A stretch of 64,000 nt of DNA from Fragilaria crotonensis (lineage: Eukaryota; Bacillariophyta; Fragilariophyceae; Fragilariales; Fragilariaceae). This document shows, piece by piece, positions 9,401 through 20,660 of the stretch. Under the pieces are notes generated by a model. That model was not told the DNA's origin. It made no database searches and saw only the letters and a list, made by a program, of their open reading frames with translations. Position numbers and translations under genes: made by a program. The DNA lies in the NCBI GenBank assembly GCA_022925895.1, contig JAKSYS010000239.1, positions 1 through 64,000 on the forward strand, read 5' to 3'. The stretch's first letter is position 1. Every line of letters begins with the position of its first letter.

Positions 9401-11278
9401 CCGAGTATCGACGTCCCAACTCCTCTTCCTGAGGTCCTTGTTGCGACAGCTGTACCGGAAGATCAGAGCATGGTCGAGTTGGGCCCAAAACCTTCTGCTG
9501 CAGAGCGCAAGCGGCGACTAGCCCAAGGTGCTGCGTGGAAGCCGCCTCAGGAAGTCGTTCTCCAAAGTAATCCTGAGCGTGGAAGTTTCTTGGGACAAAT
9601 GGAAGTGGGTATTGAAGCAGCTGAAGAAACAGAAGATGACGAAGACGACGAGGAAACGGAAGAAGACTTTGAAGAAAACAAGCGTCGCATCGAACAGGCT
9701 TTGGGAGTGCGGCCGTCAAATGGCATCGACATTTATGACGCCCTCGGACGACGTCCAGGGGAAGTGGACTACGACGACGACTACAAACGTGACGAATATG
9801 CCTTTCCGCTGAGACGAAATGACGTTGACCTTTCTAGTTATCAGTCAAGGAAGGCCATGATGTTGGAACGCAAGTCCATAAGTATCATGGAAGTTAATTC
9901 TCTCATGGATATGAAGGACAATCTTGAAGTAGAAGGGATTTCGCCTTACATGGCTCGTGTTAACAAGCCCTTCAAGGAGTTTGGTGCCATCTTCAGACTC
10001 GAAGGAGTGCTGGTTGATATTTCGGCTCTTGAATTTCGAGCCTGGTATCGAGTGGCCGCCAATGTCAACATGAAACCGCCTTCGCAGGAGGACGTGCGCT
10101 TGGCGTCCGTTCAAAATGCGGAGTATGCAGTCAGCCGAATCTTTCACTGGACCAACGACTACCTGCTATGCAGAGAGATTGCTGGCATTCACAGTCGATT
10201 CCTTAAGGAAGAAGTGGAGGCCGCGTTGAACATGTCTTCCGCCAAAGTCTCGCTGGATCACAAGGAACCGACGGACATGGCGGTCACTGAAGAACTCGAA
10301 ACGTCTGACTCCCTCGATTCAAACGTGGTCGACTATAGAAGCGAACAGCAGGATCTTACAAGGAACATGTACGTAGTGTTTGCGGAGAAGTATGGCTTCC
10401 GTCGGCCCACTGAGGCCGAGCTGGAGATCGCGCTACAGCTTCCACCTCGGACGGCTGTGGAGGACGTGTTTGAATGGCCGAGCGAGCGAAATTCAGTTGA
10501 AAGTTTGGTATCTGCCCTCAAGCAGGTATATGAATTAGAGAGAATCAAATTGAACAAGTTGAAGCAGAGCCGCATGAAAAAAGAAGCGATCGTCAAGAAT
10601 GACAGCCCGGACTTGCAGGTTGGAGATGATGTGCATCTCGCTGTAACCGATGGTGCCATTTCTTGGATCAAGGCATTGCTTGACGTCGAAATGCCGTGCG
10701 GTGTGATTTCGTACCTCGATGCGGAGTCGGTTGATCTCATCATGAAGAAGACTGGTCTCGCAAGCTTGATCCCTCCTGAGAAGCGCGTGACATCCTCATC
10801 GGGGTACGACCGTGATACCTTCCAGCAGCTGGGCTCCTGCCTTCGTATTGATCGGCGTCCTGACATGTGTGTTGTGTTTGATGGCAACGCCGACGCCTTG
10901 AATGCGGCACGCGACAACGAAATGAAGAGCGTTGGAATGACTTGTGTGTATCCATCCTACGAACTATTGGCTGCCGACATGACAGCCCGCAATTTTGATT
11001 ACCTAACCGCCATGAACGTGCGTCGTCTCTTTGGTGGTCGCGAGAATCAAGAACCTCTCCTGCAAGTTGCAATGCAAGAACCGAGTCGTCCGAAACGCAA
11101 GCTCATGACCATGTACCCAGATGATGAACGGCCAGAAGAATCAGACGAGGAAGACTACCGAGTTTACAGTGAGGATGTGGATCGTTACTATGGCGATGAC
11201 AAGTATGCGCCCCGACGGTCGGTTCCCACGGATGGAGTGATTTATGATGAGAACAATGACTCTGATTTGTTTCAATAG
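6485..11278 (+). CDS. Very large plastid-targeted acidic/coiled-coil protein with degenerate HAD-like C-terminus
   Basis: A 1597-aa uninterrupted frame. A hydrophobic segment at about residues 62-82 ends in QIGCFAFSSPPLPRG, which resembles the diatom plastid presequence cleavage motif (ASAF/AP, Phe at +1). The 60-residue basic leader before it is unusual, so a downstream Met near residue 70 may be the real start. The middle is Asp/Glu/Lys-rich and coiled-coil. Two related blocks of about 60 residues occur near residues 710-770 and 892-955, both with SDIN, then SLLGT, EEQR and EKFQRYQ-like motifs. Residues 1165-1500 look HAD-hydrolase-like: FGAIFRLEGVLVD (motif I position), a cap-like helical part, CGVISYLD, and CVVFDGNADALNAARDNEMK (motif IV). 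The catalytic Asp pair of motif I (DxDG) is replaced by Arg and Glu, so phosphatase activity is doubtful. The tail is very acidic. A broken copy of its 3' end lies at 23776-24181. Confidence 0.8.
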   Translation: MLEGNGRTRSECRKGSITSRSITCTYGCCIHTGGTITNTNTRQRTDTTLTRRRPNRNNIDWLRVSVILIAMAAVCVPWHTQIGCFAFSSPPLPRGTTATATTSATASFLVQPPQQTTSRRQFQEKQGDDNDKNDGMYDGGEIYESASYYDGEYDFDLFDDASTSKSTSSAKTTDEKRSKKKTLNDELNRWFEDRNQVQPILLTDLLHQDDDDDSDEDHEQPPLIPVEDFVWFEPTLREIELKYDERREQLQMSLHNDRLSSPRTVPLEANAVLEQVLQEQMEDEIRNVLHDMRLERKARKKERKRLLKQQQKKEQDDAKKELLAKAKGELQTTETTSDPILANAAAADLDDKAKLMRKQSLYVAAQAVPTNAESTDSLDYWAMDRVEESLLKQRMGSKRNRQQVIEEKLKAMRERMERKVRGDTSRSGSKSGTVGAFQPDDYADWKKYQEIKAVEKAKSVDGIVDEAVVRQKLIDYKEFMARQELTLQAFLEEEEEVQHELEAMRQYIPPERKQKPRNFSDVVSDINRKALKSLEQVLEKRRSVDGEGTKELEERIAKLRESLEAVNYVDVKFAPKRKKQKVFKDEPIDFTDVFPSQAAKLKGEPEPTDQRNQSAGKKRSKRAQEFADLDLMLGDALPLRQPQEPVFDYRETPANFYYSADDDASEFDDDDIEEEISAPLPPPKTAFFSSLLDSDNSKTPDEDVSAYIMSESDINKPAELRSTSLLGTFEEQRLKNMYRQAGAATEEEQERLRTSMEEFQRYQEEMMRKYEEMDESDLGYDIADVLTEDGDIDSEKVLSYIKAKPVLSQSFVAERSPSVTETSSGFASPVTSSISVAEVPIKERSTVVRKPIGEAEEENVVQSSSTPSVPASSSVLTASDEIGEVKSPPAFLGVSDINAPPEQRDTSLLGTYEEQRIRNLIRETGLKDKDEQEKFKDDFEKFQRYQQEALNKFEEEEEKLAAAKTSAPVEVLPSIDVPTPLPEVLVATAVPEDQSMVELGPKPSAAERKRRLAQGAAWKPPQEVVLQSNPERGSFLGQMEVGIEAAEETEDDEDDEETEEDFEENKRRIEQALGVRPSNGIDIYDALGRRPGEVDYDDDYKRDEYAFPLRRNDVDLSSYQSRKAMMLERKSISIMEVNSLMDMKDNLEVEGISPYMARVNKPFKEFGAIFRLEGVLVDISALEFRAWYRVAANVNMKPPSQEDVRLASVQNAEYAVSRIFHWTNDYLLCREIAGIHSRFLKEEVEAALNMSSAKVSLDHKEPTDMAVTEELETSDSLDSNVVDYRSEQQDLTRNMYVVFAEKYGFRRPTEAELEIALQLPPRTAVEDVFEWPSERNSVESLVSALKQVYELERIKLNKLKQSRMKKEAIVKNDSPDLQVGDDVHLAVTDGAISWIKALLDVEMPCGVISYLDAESVDLIMKKTGLASLIPPEKRVTSSSGYDRDTFQQLGSCLRIDRRPDMCVVFDGNADALNAARDNEMKSVGMTCVYPSYELLAADMTARNFDYLTAMNVRRLFGGRENQEPLLQVAMQEPSRPKRKLMTMYPDDERPEESDEEDYRVYSEDVDRYYGDDKYAPRRSVPTDGVIYDENNDSDLFQ

Positions 11279-14200
11279 ATGGGAGAAATATAGAATAGTG
11301 TTAGATATCTGAATTTGTCGATCGTGCCCTCAACCTAGTAGATATGTGATAGGTTCTTGTGGTGCCAGTTCGCTGGCCTGGCAATTTAGGACCGGTATTG
11401 TACCCGGAATTTATATTTGTATGCATAGATCTACTCGGACTACACTTCTAACGCTTAATTCCTACTACAGTATATATCCTACTCCTTTTTGAAATTGCTT
11501 TGTGTGTGCGAGCGCTGTATTTGTTGCGGAGTATGACCTATGACCTATGACTATGACCACTATGGGGTACTGTCGTACTGTTACGTATGATCATTACACG
11601 TACTAAAGCTCTACAGTACATAAATCGATGGTAATTTATGTTGAAACGACAGTGTCTTACGTTACTGAAGTACAATACTGTACGGATTCAAAGTTACTGG
11701 ACGGAATACTCACAGAATTTGCTGTAAACAGAGGTTGCTTCACAAATGCTACTGGTACTGTAAAACATACCGTGCGAAAGAAGTGCAGCCTACCGGTAGT
11801 ACCAGGTAGTGGGGATGACAACCCTGGGGGTACTGTAGGTCATCAGGTCATGTAATAGCTTACGATGGTACGCCATGGTACTGCATACTGTAGAACAAAA
11901 AATGTACTGTGGTACGTCTGATGCCCTACGGAGTCCGGAGTCCGGAGTATAACCAGTTCATGGAACAAGTACAATACTGTACATACGTCCTGTATCCTCG
12001 AGTGTATTCCGATCGTATGTGAGGAACCCACTCTAGTACCTGGTACTAGTAGTAGAGTTGAAATGGTATTTAGATGATTCGGTAACGCTGTAGGTACAGT
12101 ACTACGGTAGGACCATTTACCATTTTACTCAAAAATAGTGCAGTAATACTGTACTCCGTACTACTTTTGCCCTGAGTAGAATGTTGCTCCAAGACACTCG
12201 CTCGGTGGTACCAGGTACTGTACTACTACTGTGTAGTTCTCAGATACCAAGCGACAGTACCAGCAACTGCAATTGACAACCACACTCACGGCTGGTTTCC
12301 TCCCATGCTGGACAAGCCAGCAGTCTCTTTTGTGGAGTTGATTCATGAGCAGGAGGCAGGTGGATCCTACAAAGGGGGGCTCATTTCAGAAAAGCAAAAT
12401 AATATACTACTATTTTACCAATCTCACGCCTCGCTTGGACTGAAGAGAACAATGGAATTCTGAAGCAATGGAGTTGGGAAAAATCTGAGTAGGCAGAAAG
12501 TTTTGAGGTCCTTTTGCAACCTTGGATCTGCTTCAAAATCTGCAAACAGACAAGAATTGATCAACCATTTCCTGTGGAGTTCACGCCGCCTCGGAGGATG
12601 ACTGAGATCACGTTCAAGTCTCTGCCGTCGAGGTCCTTCTCGTCCAAGGAATGCCAGCAAGGTTGTTCTCCTTGGTGCTGACCGTCTATTTACCCGCAGG
12701 CAAGTCGTAGGACACGAAGTCTCCCATTGCGTCCCCTGCTGACACATATTTTGGAGCCTCGACCACCAGTAGAACAAATTTTACTAGCGCGTCCTCTGAC
12801 AGTGAAATCTTCTCTAGAGTTGTTATTGTGACAAGGGATTTCTTATTTTATACTACTACGACGAACCCCAAAACGGTTTCAACGCAATCCAAAAGGTCTT
12901 CCTCCGATGAACACTAACGTTGGGATAGATTTTGATGATCATTTTGTACGTTGTACCTCCACTTTGAAAGTACAAGTACAAAAATAACATGTAAAACTCC
13001 GGATAATTCTGGCCCTTAGGGCGTGTCCAGACAAACAACAATATCCGAGTTTCCAAGTGCTCAAACTAAGTGTCTCATGATTCAACTTGGATTTTTGGTT
13101 TAATGGGTTTCATCTTTCATTAACCTCAATACAATCCACATCAACAAAAATGTGTTTTTGACAATTTCACAGATCCAATTTTCATAATCTGTTTGACTTC
13201 TTCCGTTCTGACCACTTGTTTTGAAAAGACTTACTCTAGGACATTACTCAAGAGAACTTAAGAACCAGTTTACAGTAAGCATTCAAAGATCTTTGCAATG
13301 CACACAATGAAGAGAAACAAGAATTGTTCTCTTCGTTTGCAGGAATAAATGCTCCAGGCAGCAAGGGTCTGCTCTATGTAGATGCCAGAATTGGTGGAAT
13401 GATGTTTTGAAGAATTTAGGAGTGAGAATGCCACTGCTTCATCCACCAAGAAGGTTTCTTTGTTAGAAGCGACGCGAAACAGCGACAGTCACAATGCTCA
13501 CCAAAAGGAAACCAATTTGTCCGAAGAGAAACAAGCCACAGGCAACTTCTTGGCATGCATCGGCAGTTTGCAAGCTTGAGGATACATCGGCTACATTTTC
13601 TTTTGCCTTGATGTGCATTTTTTCAGAGATGGGTGTTGCTGCAAAACCTGTACTCGTGGTCCTGGTGTGGAAGTATTCGGAGTCATTGTCAGAAATGGGG
13701 GAAGCTCAATGCAGCATTCGTTTTTGGCATGAGGAGCACAAATTGGCATTCATTGCTGGCGAAGCACAGCATGTCCGCACAAGTGTTGCTCTGGACGTTC
13801 TTGTGACAATGGGTGCTTTGCTATGTCTGCAGCTGCTGGTGGACGACAAAATACAGCAATTAGATGGACTGCTAGTAGAGTAGTTGCAGTACTCCATAAT
13901 ATTAGCTGGTGAGTAATCTATTTTACAATCTGTGGCATGTAGTTCTCATTCTACAATTGAACATGAAGTGTAACCGACAATCCAGAGCAGGTAAAAGGAC
14001 CAAAAATGAAGAATACAGCTGTATTTCTTTAGGAATAGAAGCAACGAGCATAATCGTACCTTAATACGATCGTGCAAATGAGGCGGTGCACGCGGGGATT
14101 GGGAAAATTATACTGCAGCCTTCCAAAATCGGCACTTATGCTGGGTATCGGTCAGTTATCAGTATTCCAGAACAATATTGGTTAGTTACTACTTTAATGC

Positions 14201-15696
14201 CCCCCAATCATCGGTCAGTATTCTATAATACCGTTGCATTTTGAGACATTAAGGAGTACTCCGAGTATACTGTTGTTCTAATTTCTGTTCAGTAGTATAT
14301 ACCAGTATTCTTGATGAGCTCATTGATTCAGCAGTATGATGTTGATGCCCCACACTTTGACCACACCGAGGACCTTCCCGAAGTCCACATCTTTGTGGCC
14401 GTGGCCAGCAAGAAAAGATTTGCAGGCAGACCAAGGAAGACCACCACATGCTTACTACACCAAGATCTGCTAAATCCAAACCCAGTCCGAAGTGCTTGTT
14501 GTCGGAATGGTTGAGAACACCAGAATTGGAGATGGCAAATCTTCTGAAAGCCAGACAAGACAAAGAGGACACAAAATCATAAGTAAGGTGCAGGTGTTCA
14601 TATCTTCTCTCTATCCATCAAATTCCATAATGCACTTCTTGCTACTTGTGTGCTCAGCCAATTCCACCATCATGGACATATTTGATAGGAGTGCAATCAT
14701 ATGCTGTCATAATGTCTTGAAAACAGAATTGCACTTACTAAGAAAATATCCTTCTGGTGAGTTCTTTATAACTATTATACAATGTTTCAATTCACTGAAA
14801 CATTGCATTTTCTATGTTGCTCAGTCATGTAGCATAACTACTAAGGCCACCATTGTTGTTATTGTTACACTCCTTCTGAGGGACATCAGCACACTGACAA
14901 AGTTGTCACCAATGCATTTTCAAAGGTGGTTGAGAAAATTCATCCTTCCTGCCATTTTTGTCCAGATCAATGGGTATAGTACTACCTCTTCTGGTGTACT
15001 GGAGAAGAAAAACTTGCATAGCAGCTGGATCTCCCAGCACAGCCAGTTGGTGATGATTGTGCCTTTTGAACAAGGCAAAAAGAATTCGTACGGAATTACA
15101 AAGTAATGAGTTATTATAAACATCATGAACTCGGATCTGCACTCTTAGATCTTCTCAATCCTTCAATTGCAAGAAAGTGCACTTTCTTTCAGTTGCATCC
15201 TCATGTTACATGTTACAAGCACTAATAATTGACTGCAATCACTAGTTAATGTTCAATGTACACTACAGTATTCCAACAGTGCTGATTTCAATAGATAACT
15301 ACCGGTACTTCCACTGTCTGGTGGTTGTTAACAATACCTTATGGTATACGGTATACGGTTAGTATGCCAGGACGTTGCAGTCGGTGGTCGGTGGTCTTAC
15401 TGATACTCAGACACGCTCAGATACACAGTTAACCAGGTATCCAAAATTCTGGTTACTGGTCATGCAAAATAACCGCAGTTTTCGGTTACCGGCTTCGGTA
15501 GTAGTTATTTCCCTCTCCTCTATGTTCATAGTTCATAGGGCACACGTACAGGTACCTGGTACTGTAGTGGTCGGTAGAAAAGTCGAAGTAGTCGCAGTGG
15601 TCTGTGCTGTCAAAAATCATGTTCCCGGAAGTATGAACGCGTGTAGAATCATAGGCGGATGCAGCATCTATGTGTTTTACCTAGTTTTACCCCCAA
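11279..15696. other. 4.4-kb gene-poor interval
   Basis: Just after the stop lies the 3' UTR region that is also present at the 23.8-24.3 kb duplicate. The rest is rich in short GTAC, CCGGTAC and TACTGTAC palindromic words and A/T-rich stretches. Open frames (for example 13494-13883 plus and 14492-15106 plus) have no recognisable domain and I do not call them genes. An old, unrecognisable transposon relic is possible at 12400-15100. Confidence 0.4.
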
Positions 15697-15699
15697 TAA

Positions 15700-15723
15700 G
15701 GCCGATGCTTACAGAAAACAAAA
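15700..15723. repeat. Left Harbinger TIR
   Basis: 24 bp beginning GGCCGATGCTTACAG, preceded by TAA. Identical in inverted orientation to 20661-20684; a weaker match (gayTCGAyGTC) follows further in. Confidence 0.9.
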
Positions 15724-17166
15724 CTAGACACACGGACAAAACTCGATGTCATTTTTAAAAAACTCGATGCTTACGTCTTACGTCCTCAAAAGTAGACATA
15801 AATGCTACGTCGGGTTTTGTGAAACCGGGTCCTTTTTGTCATAAAAACAAAGCTCGACGTAGTTTTCCAAGGGGACCCGGCTTCCAACAAAGGTCGACAG
15901 TCGACACTGGAGTAGTATCTACCAGCCCTGATTGGCGGCAGTTCTAGTCCAATTGGCATCTTTCGCACATTGTTCTTTGATTCGTTTTCTCCTACCTTCT
16001 ACCCCTTTTGAAGCCATTCCTCAAGCAACTATGGGTGTGACAGCATCGAGGCTCGTTGCTATCTCAATATGCTGAATGGCCTGTATGGTCGTGGTATTGA
16101 TGTTCCGCTCACAGAACACCATTACTTTGATGAAAATGACGAGATAGACGACGAAAAATTAGAGGAATATCTGATGCAAGAAGATGACGAAGACGAACAG
16201 AAGGGAAAGGTGCTCCTTGTTTTGGTCAACATGGTTGTATAAGCAACGAGACGGAAGAGACAAGTGTCACTGGAGTCAAAGCAACGAGAAAATCGTCCAA
16301 GGAAGAAAACCAGGATCGCGCGTCCGAGGTGGTATACTGACCCCACCACACGAGTGCGGCGCAAGAAGACGCCAAAAATGAGTGCATGGTGGGAGGATTA
16401 CGTTGATGCTCCGCAGCCAAACAATGCACATTGGTCCAAGGAATTTAGGCAAAACTTCCGCTTGCCCTATGCATCATATTTGATGATTCTAGATATGATA
16501 TTGTCCGAGATGAGTGAAGGATTGTTTGACAGGTGGAAAGCACACGACAACAGCTGCTACGACCGACAAGAGAACAAAAAGAACAAAAAAGTTTCGCCAA
16601 TCGAACTCCTCCTTTTAGGTTCCCTTCGTTATCTTGGAAGAGGTTGGACCTTTGACGATATGCGTGATGTAACTTACATCAGTCGTGATGTGCATCGAAA
16701 GTTTTTCCACCAATTCGTGAAGTTTGGTGCAACAGTACTTTATCCAATGTATGTATCTGAGCCCCGCACACAAGAGGACTTGAGAGATTGTGAGTCAGAA
16801 TACAGAGTTGCAGGTTTTCCAGGGTGCATTGGAAGCACCGATGCAACCCATATTCCTCTCGAGAAAGTTTGCTTTTCGTTGCGCCAAGCTCATCTTGGGT
16901 TCAAATCAAAAAACACGATGCGAACGTATAATCTCACATGCAATCATCGGCGCCAAATCCTGCATACGACATCAGGCCACCCAGGTAGATGGAATGACAT
17001 GACATTGATTCGTTTTGACTCATTTATGTCTGACCTTTGCGATGGAGCCTTTGACAACAAAATGGATTTTGAGTTGACGACGCGACAAGGCATTTCAAGC
17101 AGGGATGCGCACAATAATATTGTCAATATATTGCAATACACGTTTCTTGCAATACAATATATTGCA

Positions 17167-17340
17167 ATACTCGTTTATGCCAATACAATATATTGGTATT
17201 GTGATTCGAACCAATACAATATATTGTATTGTCAGGACAAACCAATACAATATATTGTATTGTCACAACGAACCAATACAATATATTGTATTGTCAGGAC
17301 GAAGCAATACAATATATTGTTAACAATATATTGCAATACA
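17167..17340. repeat. Palindromic tandem repeat array, first block
   Basis: About five units of roughly 31 bp, each with the perfect palindrome CAATACAATATATTGTATTG or a close variant, spaced by GTCAGGACRAAC-like linkers. Confidence 0.8.
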
Positions 17341-17462
17341 ATATATATTGTGCACATCCCTTGTGATCCTGAGATACAGTTGTATTAGTACAGTGCTGTA
17401 CTTTGAGTACACCAGTAACACCAAACAGCCGCTGCTTTTGCACGTATCCGTCAGTATTATGC

Positions 17463-17690
17463 TACTTACAATATATTGTACAATATATTGCAATACTTGT
17501 TAATGACAATACAATATATTGGTATTGTAAGATGAACCAATACAATATATTGTATTGTCAGGTCGGACCAATACAATATATTGTATTATCAGATCGAACC
17601 AATACAATATATTGTATTGCCAGATCGAACCAATACAATATATTGTTAACAATATATTGCAATATATTATAATACAATATATTGTTGCGC
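17463..17690. repeat. Palindromic tandem repeat array, second block
   Basis: A second array of the same AATACAATATATTGTATT units, with linkers GTCAGATCGAAC-like. It ends in the right TIR of the MITE. Confidence 0.8.
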
Positions 17691-18740
17691 ATCCCTGATT
17701 TCAAGTGATGATGTGGGCGAGGATCGGATACTCAAACTTAGAGGGGCATATGTCATCGTAGATAACGGCTACCTTGAGTGGCCTACAACAGTTCCACCCA
17801 TGAAACATACGTGCAACCGATCGGAGTTGAGGTTTTCACAGTGGCTTGAGTCCCTTCGAAAGGATGTCGAGTGCACCTTCGGTATCTTGAAGGGACGTTG
17901 GCGGATTCTTAAGACAGGAATTCGATTGCACAACACGGAAGCCAGTGACAATATTTGGCTGACGTGTTGTGCTCTCCACAATATGTTATTGGATGTTGAT
18001 GGCCTCAACAAAGCCTGGAAAAATGGTGTTCGTTCCCATTGGGAGATGGAAAGTGGCGAGTTCCGAGATGAAGAGATTCCTTTCGCAGTTCGAAGGTTGA
18101 TTGTTGATCCGAATGGCACGGACGAATTCCGTCTGCGACATTACGATGCTTCGCGATTCGGATTTCAACGCTCGCCAAGACCTGATAGTGATAATGAGGA
18201 AGACAATGAAACCGATGACAATTGTGTCGGCAATCGCAATCGCAATCGCAATTGGAACGAAAATCAAATCAGATCGTTACGAATCCAATCAGGTACGCCA
18301 GTGAACAAACTGAACTTCTTTCAGTTTCGTGCGCTGCTTGTCGAAAACTTCAACGTGCAATTCCATAAGAAAAGTCTTCAGTGGCCAAAAAGACTTGCTC
18401 GTGCCTCACCACGACACGTTCCTGTCATGGTTGCAGCATGAGTAACAACATCAATGTCACAACAACAACGACAGCAGGAACATCTCAAGACGCTAGTACT
18501 AACGAATATGCATAGCAATGGCCTCGTCAAGTACTATCGAGATCAACAACCTGACTTTGAAAGTAGTCCTCCGACAGACGACAAATCGACGTCAACTAGT
18601 ATGCTACTCAGCACTTCGCAACAAGGTACTCAAGTGTAGTCGAGTAGCTGTATAGCTGAAGTAGTAGCTATATGTAGGATTCCAGTCTATACTAGCACAC
18701 ACGTTCATCACTCGCTCGTCGTTGATTGTCAAAAAAGTCG

Positions 18741-20396
18741 CTACTTGGTGAAGTCATAGTCTCCGTTGCGAATGATTTGTTGAATATCAGGCGTTTCATC
18801 ATCGAAGCATGTCTTGCACCAAGTAATATTGTGCAATCCTTGATTCGTATCGCAACAACAGGCACACACACGAACTTCCCTGCATTTCAAACAGATATGC
18901 TTCGTCGGAATCACATTGCACTCCATGCAAAGAGTCATGTCATCGTTTCTGCTATTGCTGTCAATTTGTCTTGGAGTACTAGCTAGTACTATCCGTCCCG
19001 CCACCACTGTCGTTTCCACTGCTCTCGAATCTTTCGCCAACTCCAATTGGATTCATTCCAATCATTGTCGGGAGACGTGCTGGCATTGAACGTCAATTTG
19101 CCATCATCTCGCTATGACGTATGCATTCGAGCTCCTGCAACGTTGCAAGCTCATCTTCGAGCTTCTCGATTTCTTCTTCATTTACATTCATCTTGTCAAA
19201 CAACGTTGAATCGGGTTTTTTCTTGAACTTGGATGAAAGAGTGAGCCGTTGGAGAAGTACTTCACTTCTCCTACGACGTGCGGCAAGTTTATCTCGGACA
19301 AGACGAACACGCAGATGATGGTGCTGCTTTTCCTCCTTTTCCATGGCCTCGGCAGCAAGATGCTCGAGAGTCTTGGTCAAGAGAGCCAAGTCCTCGACAT
19401 TGTCCGCCAAGGGTGGCACAAAAGAATTAGTATCCATGCCAACAGTGTCGGCATTGCGTTTCTTTCCACGTCGGTTGTAGCAGCAATCAAGGCCTTTCTC
19501 ATCACGCTCCGAGTTGACGTGCCACGTCCGAATGACGTATTTGCTTTTACTTCGTTGAGAAGAGGCGATATCATCTGCTCCCCATCATGAAGGGGGATGT
19601 GCCCCCAGAGAGCCCATGCAAGAAAACCCACACCGGGTTTGAAAAAAGAACCAGGTGGGAGAGGTTGCTGCTCCACCAATCTGTCTCGCCCAATATTGTC
19701 AACTTGCGAAATTGTCACAGCAGATTCAGTCATCGTCACTGTCCCTGCAGACGAGTCAGTCATCATCGTGGTCGTAGCAGATTCGTCACGAGTTGTCGCC
19801 ACCAAATTCAAGAGTTTTGCCTTCGCTTCTCGGTCGCAATCGCTCTGCATGGTAACGAGACACCATTTGATATAGTCGTCCCAGTTGGTACCCGATGAAA
19901 AAGTTCCATCGCGATACGGACTCCCCGAAGCAGTAACGAGTCCCATCATCTTCTTGCAAGTCGTCACCACTTCCTTTGCGTTTCGAAGCAACGTTCGACC
20001 TGCAATCTTCTCATTCTTGTTCGCAAAATTCTTCTTCGACAATAGCTCCTTACTGATTGACGTTGGTCCGACAAAAATATTGAGGCCGCCATGCCTATGC
20101 AACTTGTGTGGCATAGTCAGAACAAGTATACCAAATTCATCAGGTTCGGAACTCGTGTACAATCCTGCAAACCTGTGAAGTCCATTGATAAACTGGTCAA
20201 GGTAGCTGATGATTTCTGGATCATCGCCGCCAAAGTACAGTGCAGTCATAGTCTCTGCCATCGTAGTTTCAGTCATTGAATCACCCCCCTGGGCAATAGT
20301 AGGAGAATCGTAGCATGCAAAGGCAATTAGGGCCTGCATCTCAGACAGGAGCTTCTTTGTGACATTCGTTCCGACTTGCTTGCTTGCTCTCGACAT
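18741..20396 (-). pseudogene. Second Harbinger-element gene (accessory protein region), frame-broken
   Basis: Three open segments follow each other on the minus strand: 20396-19377 (ATG at 20396, MSRASKQVGTN), 19437-19093, and 19046-18741. They overlap or abut in different frames, so there are introns or frameshifts near 19.4-19.5 and 19.05 kb. The first has no domain I recognise. The second is a charged coiled-coil (KTLEHLAAEAMEKEEKQ...). The third is Cys-rich with CMEC, CLKC, CACCC and CKTC pairs, a likely zinc-binding module. Autonomous PIF/Harbinger elements normally pair the transposase with a Myb-like DNA-binding protein; position and orientation suggest that partner role here, but I see no clear Myb repeat. 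The products are unidentified. Confidence 0.6.
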
Positions 20397-20660
20397 GATG
20401 GCGCGCCGAATTTTGATTGTTTGATGGATATTGTGATCTTTCCAAGAAGCTGGCGCGGCTTTGGATACTCGAATGAAAAGCGTACTGTTATTGTTTCTAC
20501 ACAACGTCGTTCAACGGCTTGTTGGCAGCACAACTATACCTTGCTATAGAACTAATATATGCTTTTAGATTGTGTATAGGGCCTTTCAAATTTAAGGTCT
20601 GTAAGCAAGTGATTTTGTCAGACAGAACCATACTGACGTCGAGTCTGGTTTGGTAAAAGT

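Larger units (their letters stand above)
17100..17697. mobile_element. hAT-like MITE with palindromic tandem repeats, nested in the transposase gene
   Basis: Ends CAGGGATGCGCA...TGCGCATCCCTG form terminal inverted repeats. The 8-bp sequence ATTTCAAG lies directly on both sides (17092-17099 and 17698-17705), as expected for hAT-superfamily insertion. The interior is made of roughly 31-bp units with a palindromic AATACAATATATTGTATT core. A TIR-like sequence (TGTGCACATCCCTTG, about 17349-17363) occurs internally, so the element may be a composite of two related units around a 100-bp unique spacer. It has no coding capacity; apparent frames are repeat shadows. Confidence 0.85.
16264..18441 (+). 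pseudogene. Harbinger (DDE) transposase interrupted by a MITE
   Basis: The frame from 16264 gives a basic N-terminus, a helix-rich region (WTFDDMRDVTYISRDVHRKFFHQF) and the first catalytic Asp in GCIGSTDATHIPLEK (about nt 16822-16866). The frame then enters the MITE at 17100. It resumes in the same frame after 17697 with the second Asp in VIVDNGYLEWP (about 17755-17787) and the Glu in DVECTFGILKGRWRILK (about 17865-17915). Removing the 598-bp insert and one copy of its 8-bp target duplication (606 bp, 202 codons) restores a continuous frame ELTTRQGISSDDVGEDR. A further in-frame acidic segment upstream (16069-16239) is separated by one stop and could be an earlier exon. The C-terminus has an Asn/Arg repeat. 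The DDE triad is complete, so this copy was probably active until the MITE inserted. Confidence 0.9.

Noticed and set aside
13494-15106. Frames at 13494-13883 and 14492-15106 as host genes
   Set aside because: No domain, no clear splice extension and composition like the surrounding non-coding sequence.
17105-17672. QYNILYCQ-type repeated peptide within the Harbinger transposase frame
   Set aside because: Translation of the MITE palindromic repeat; it is not part of the transposase.
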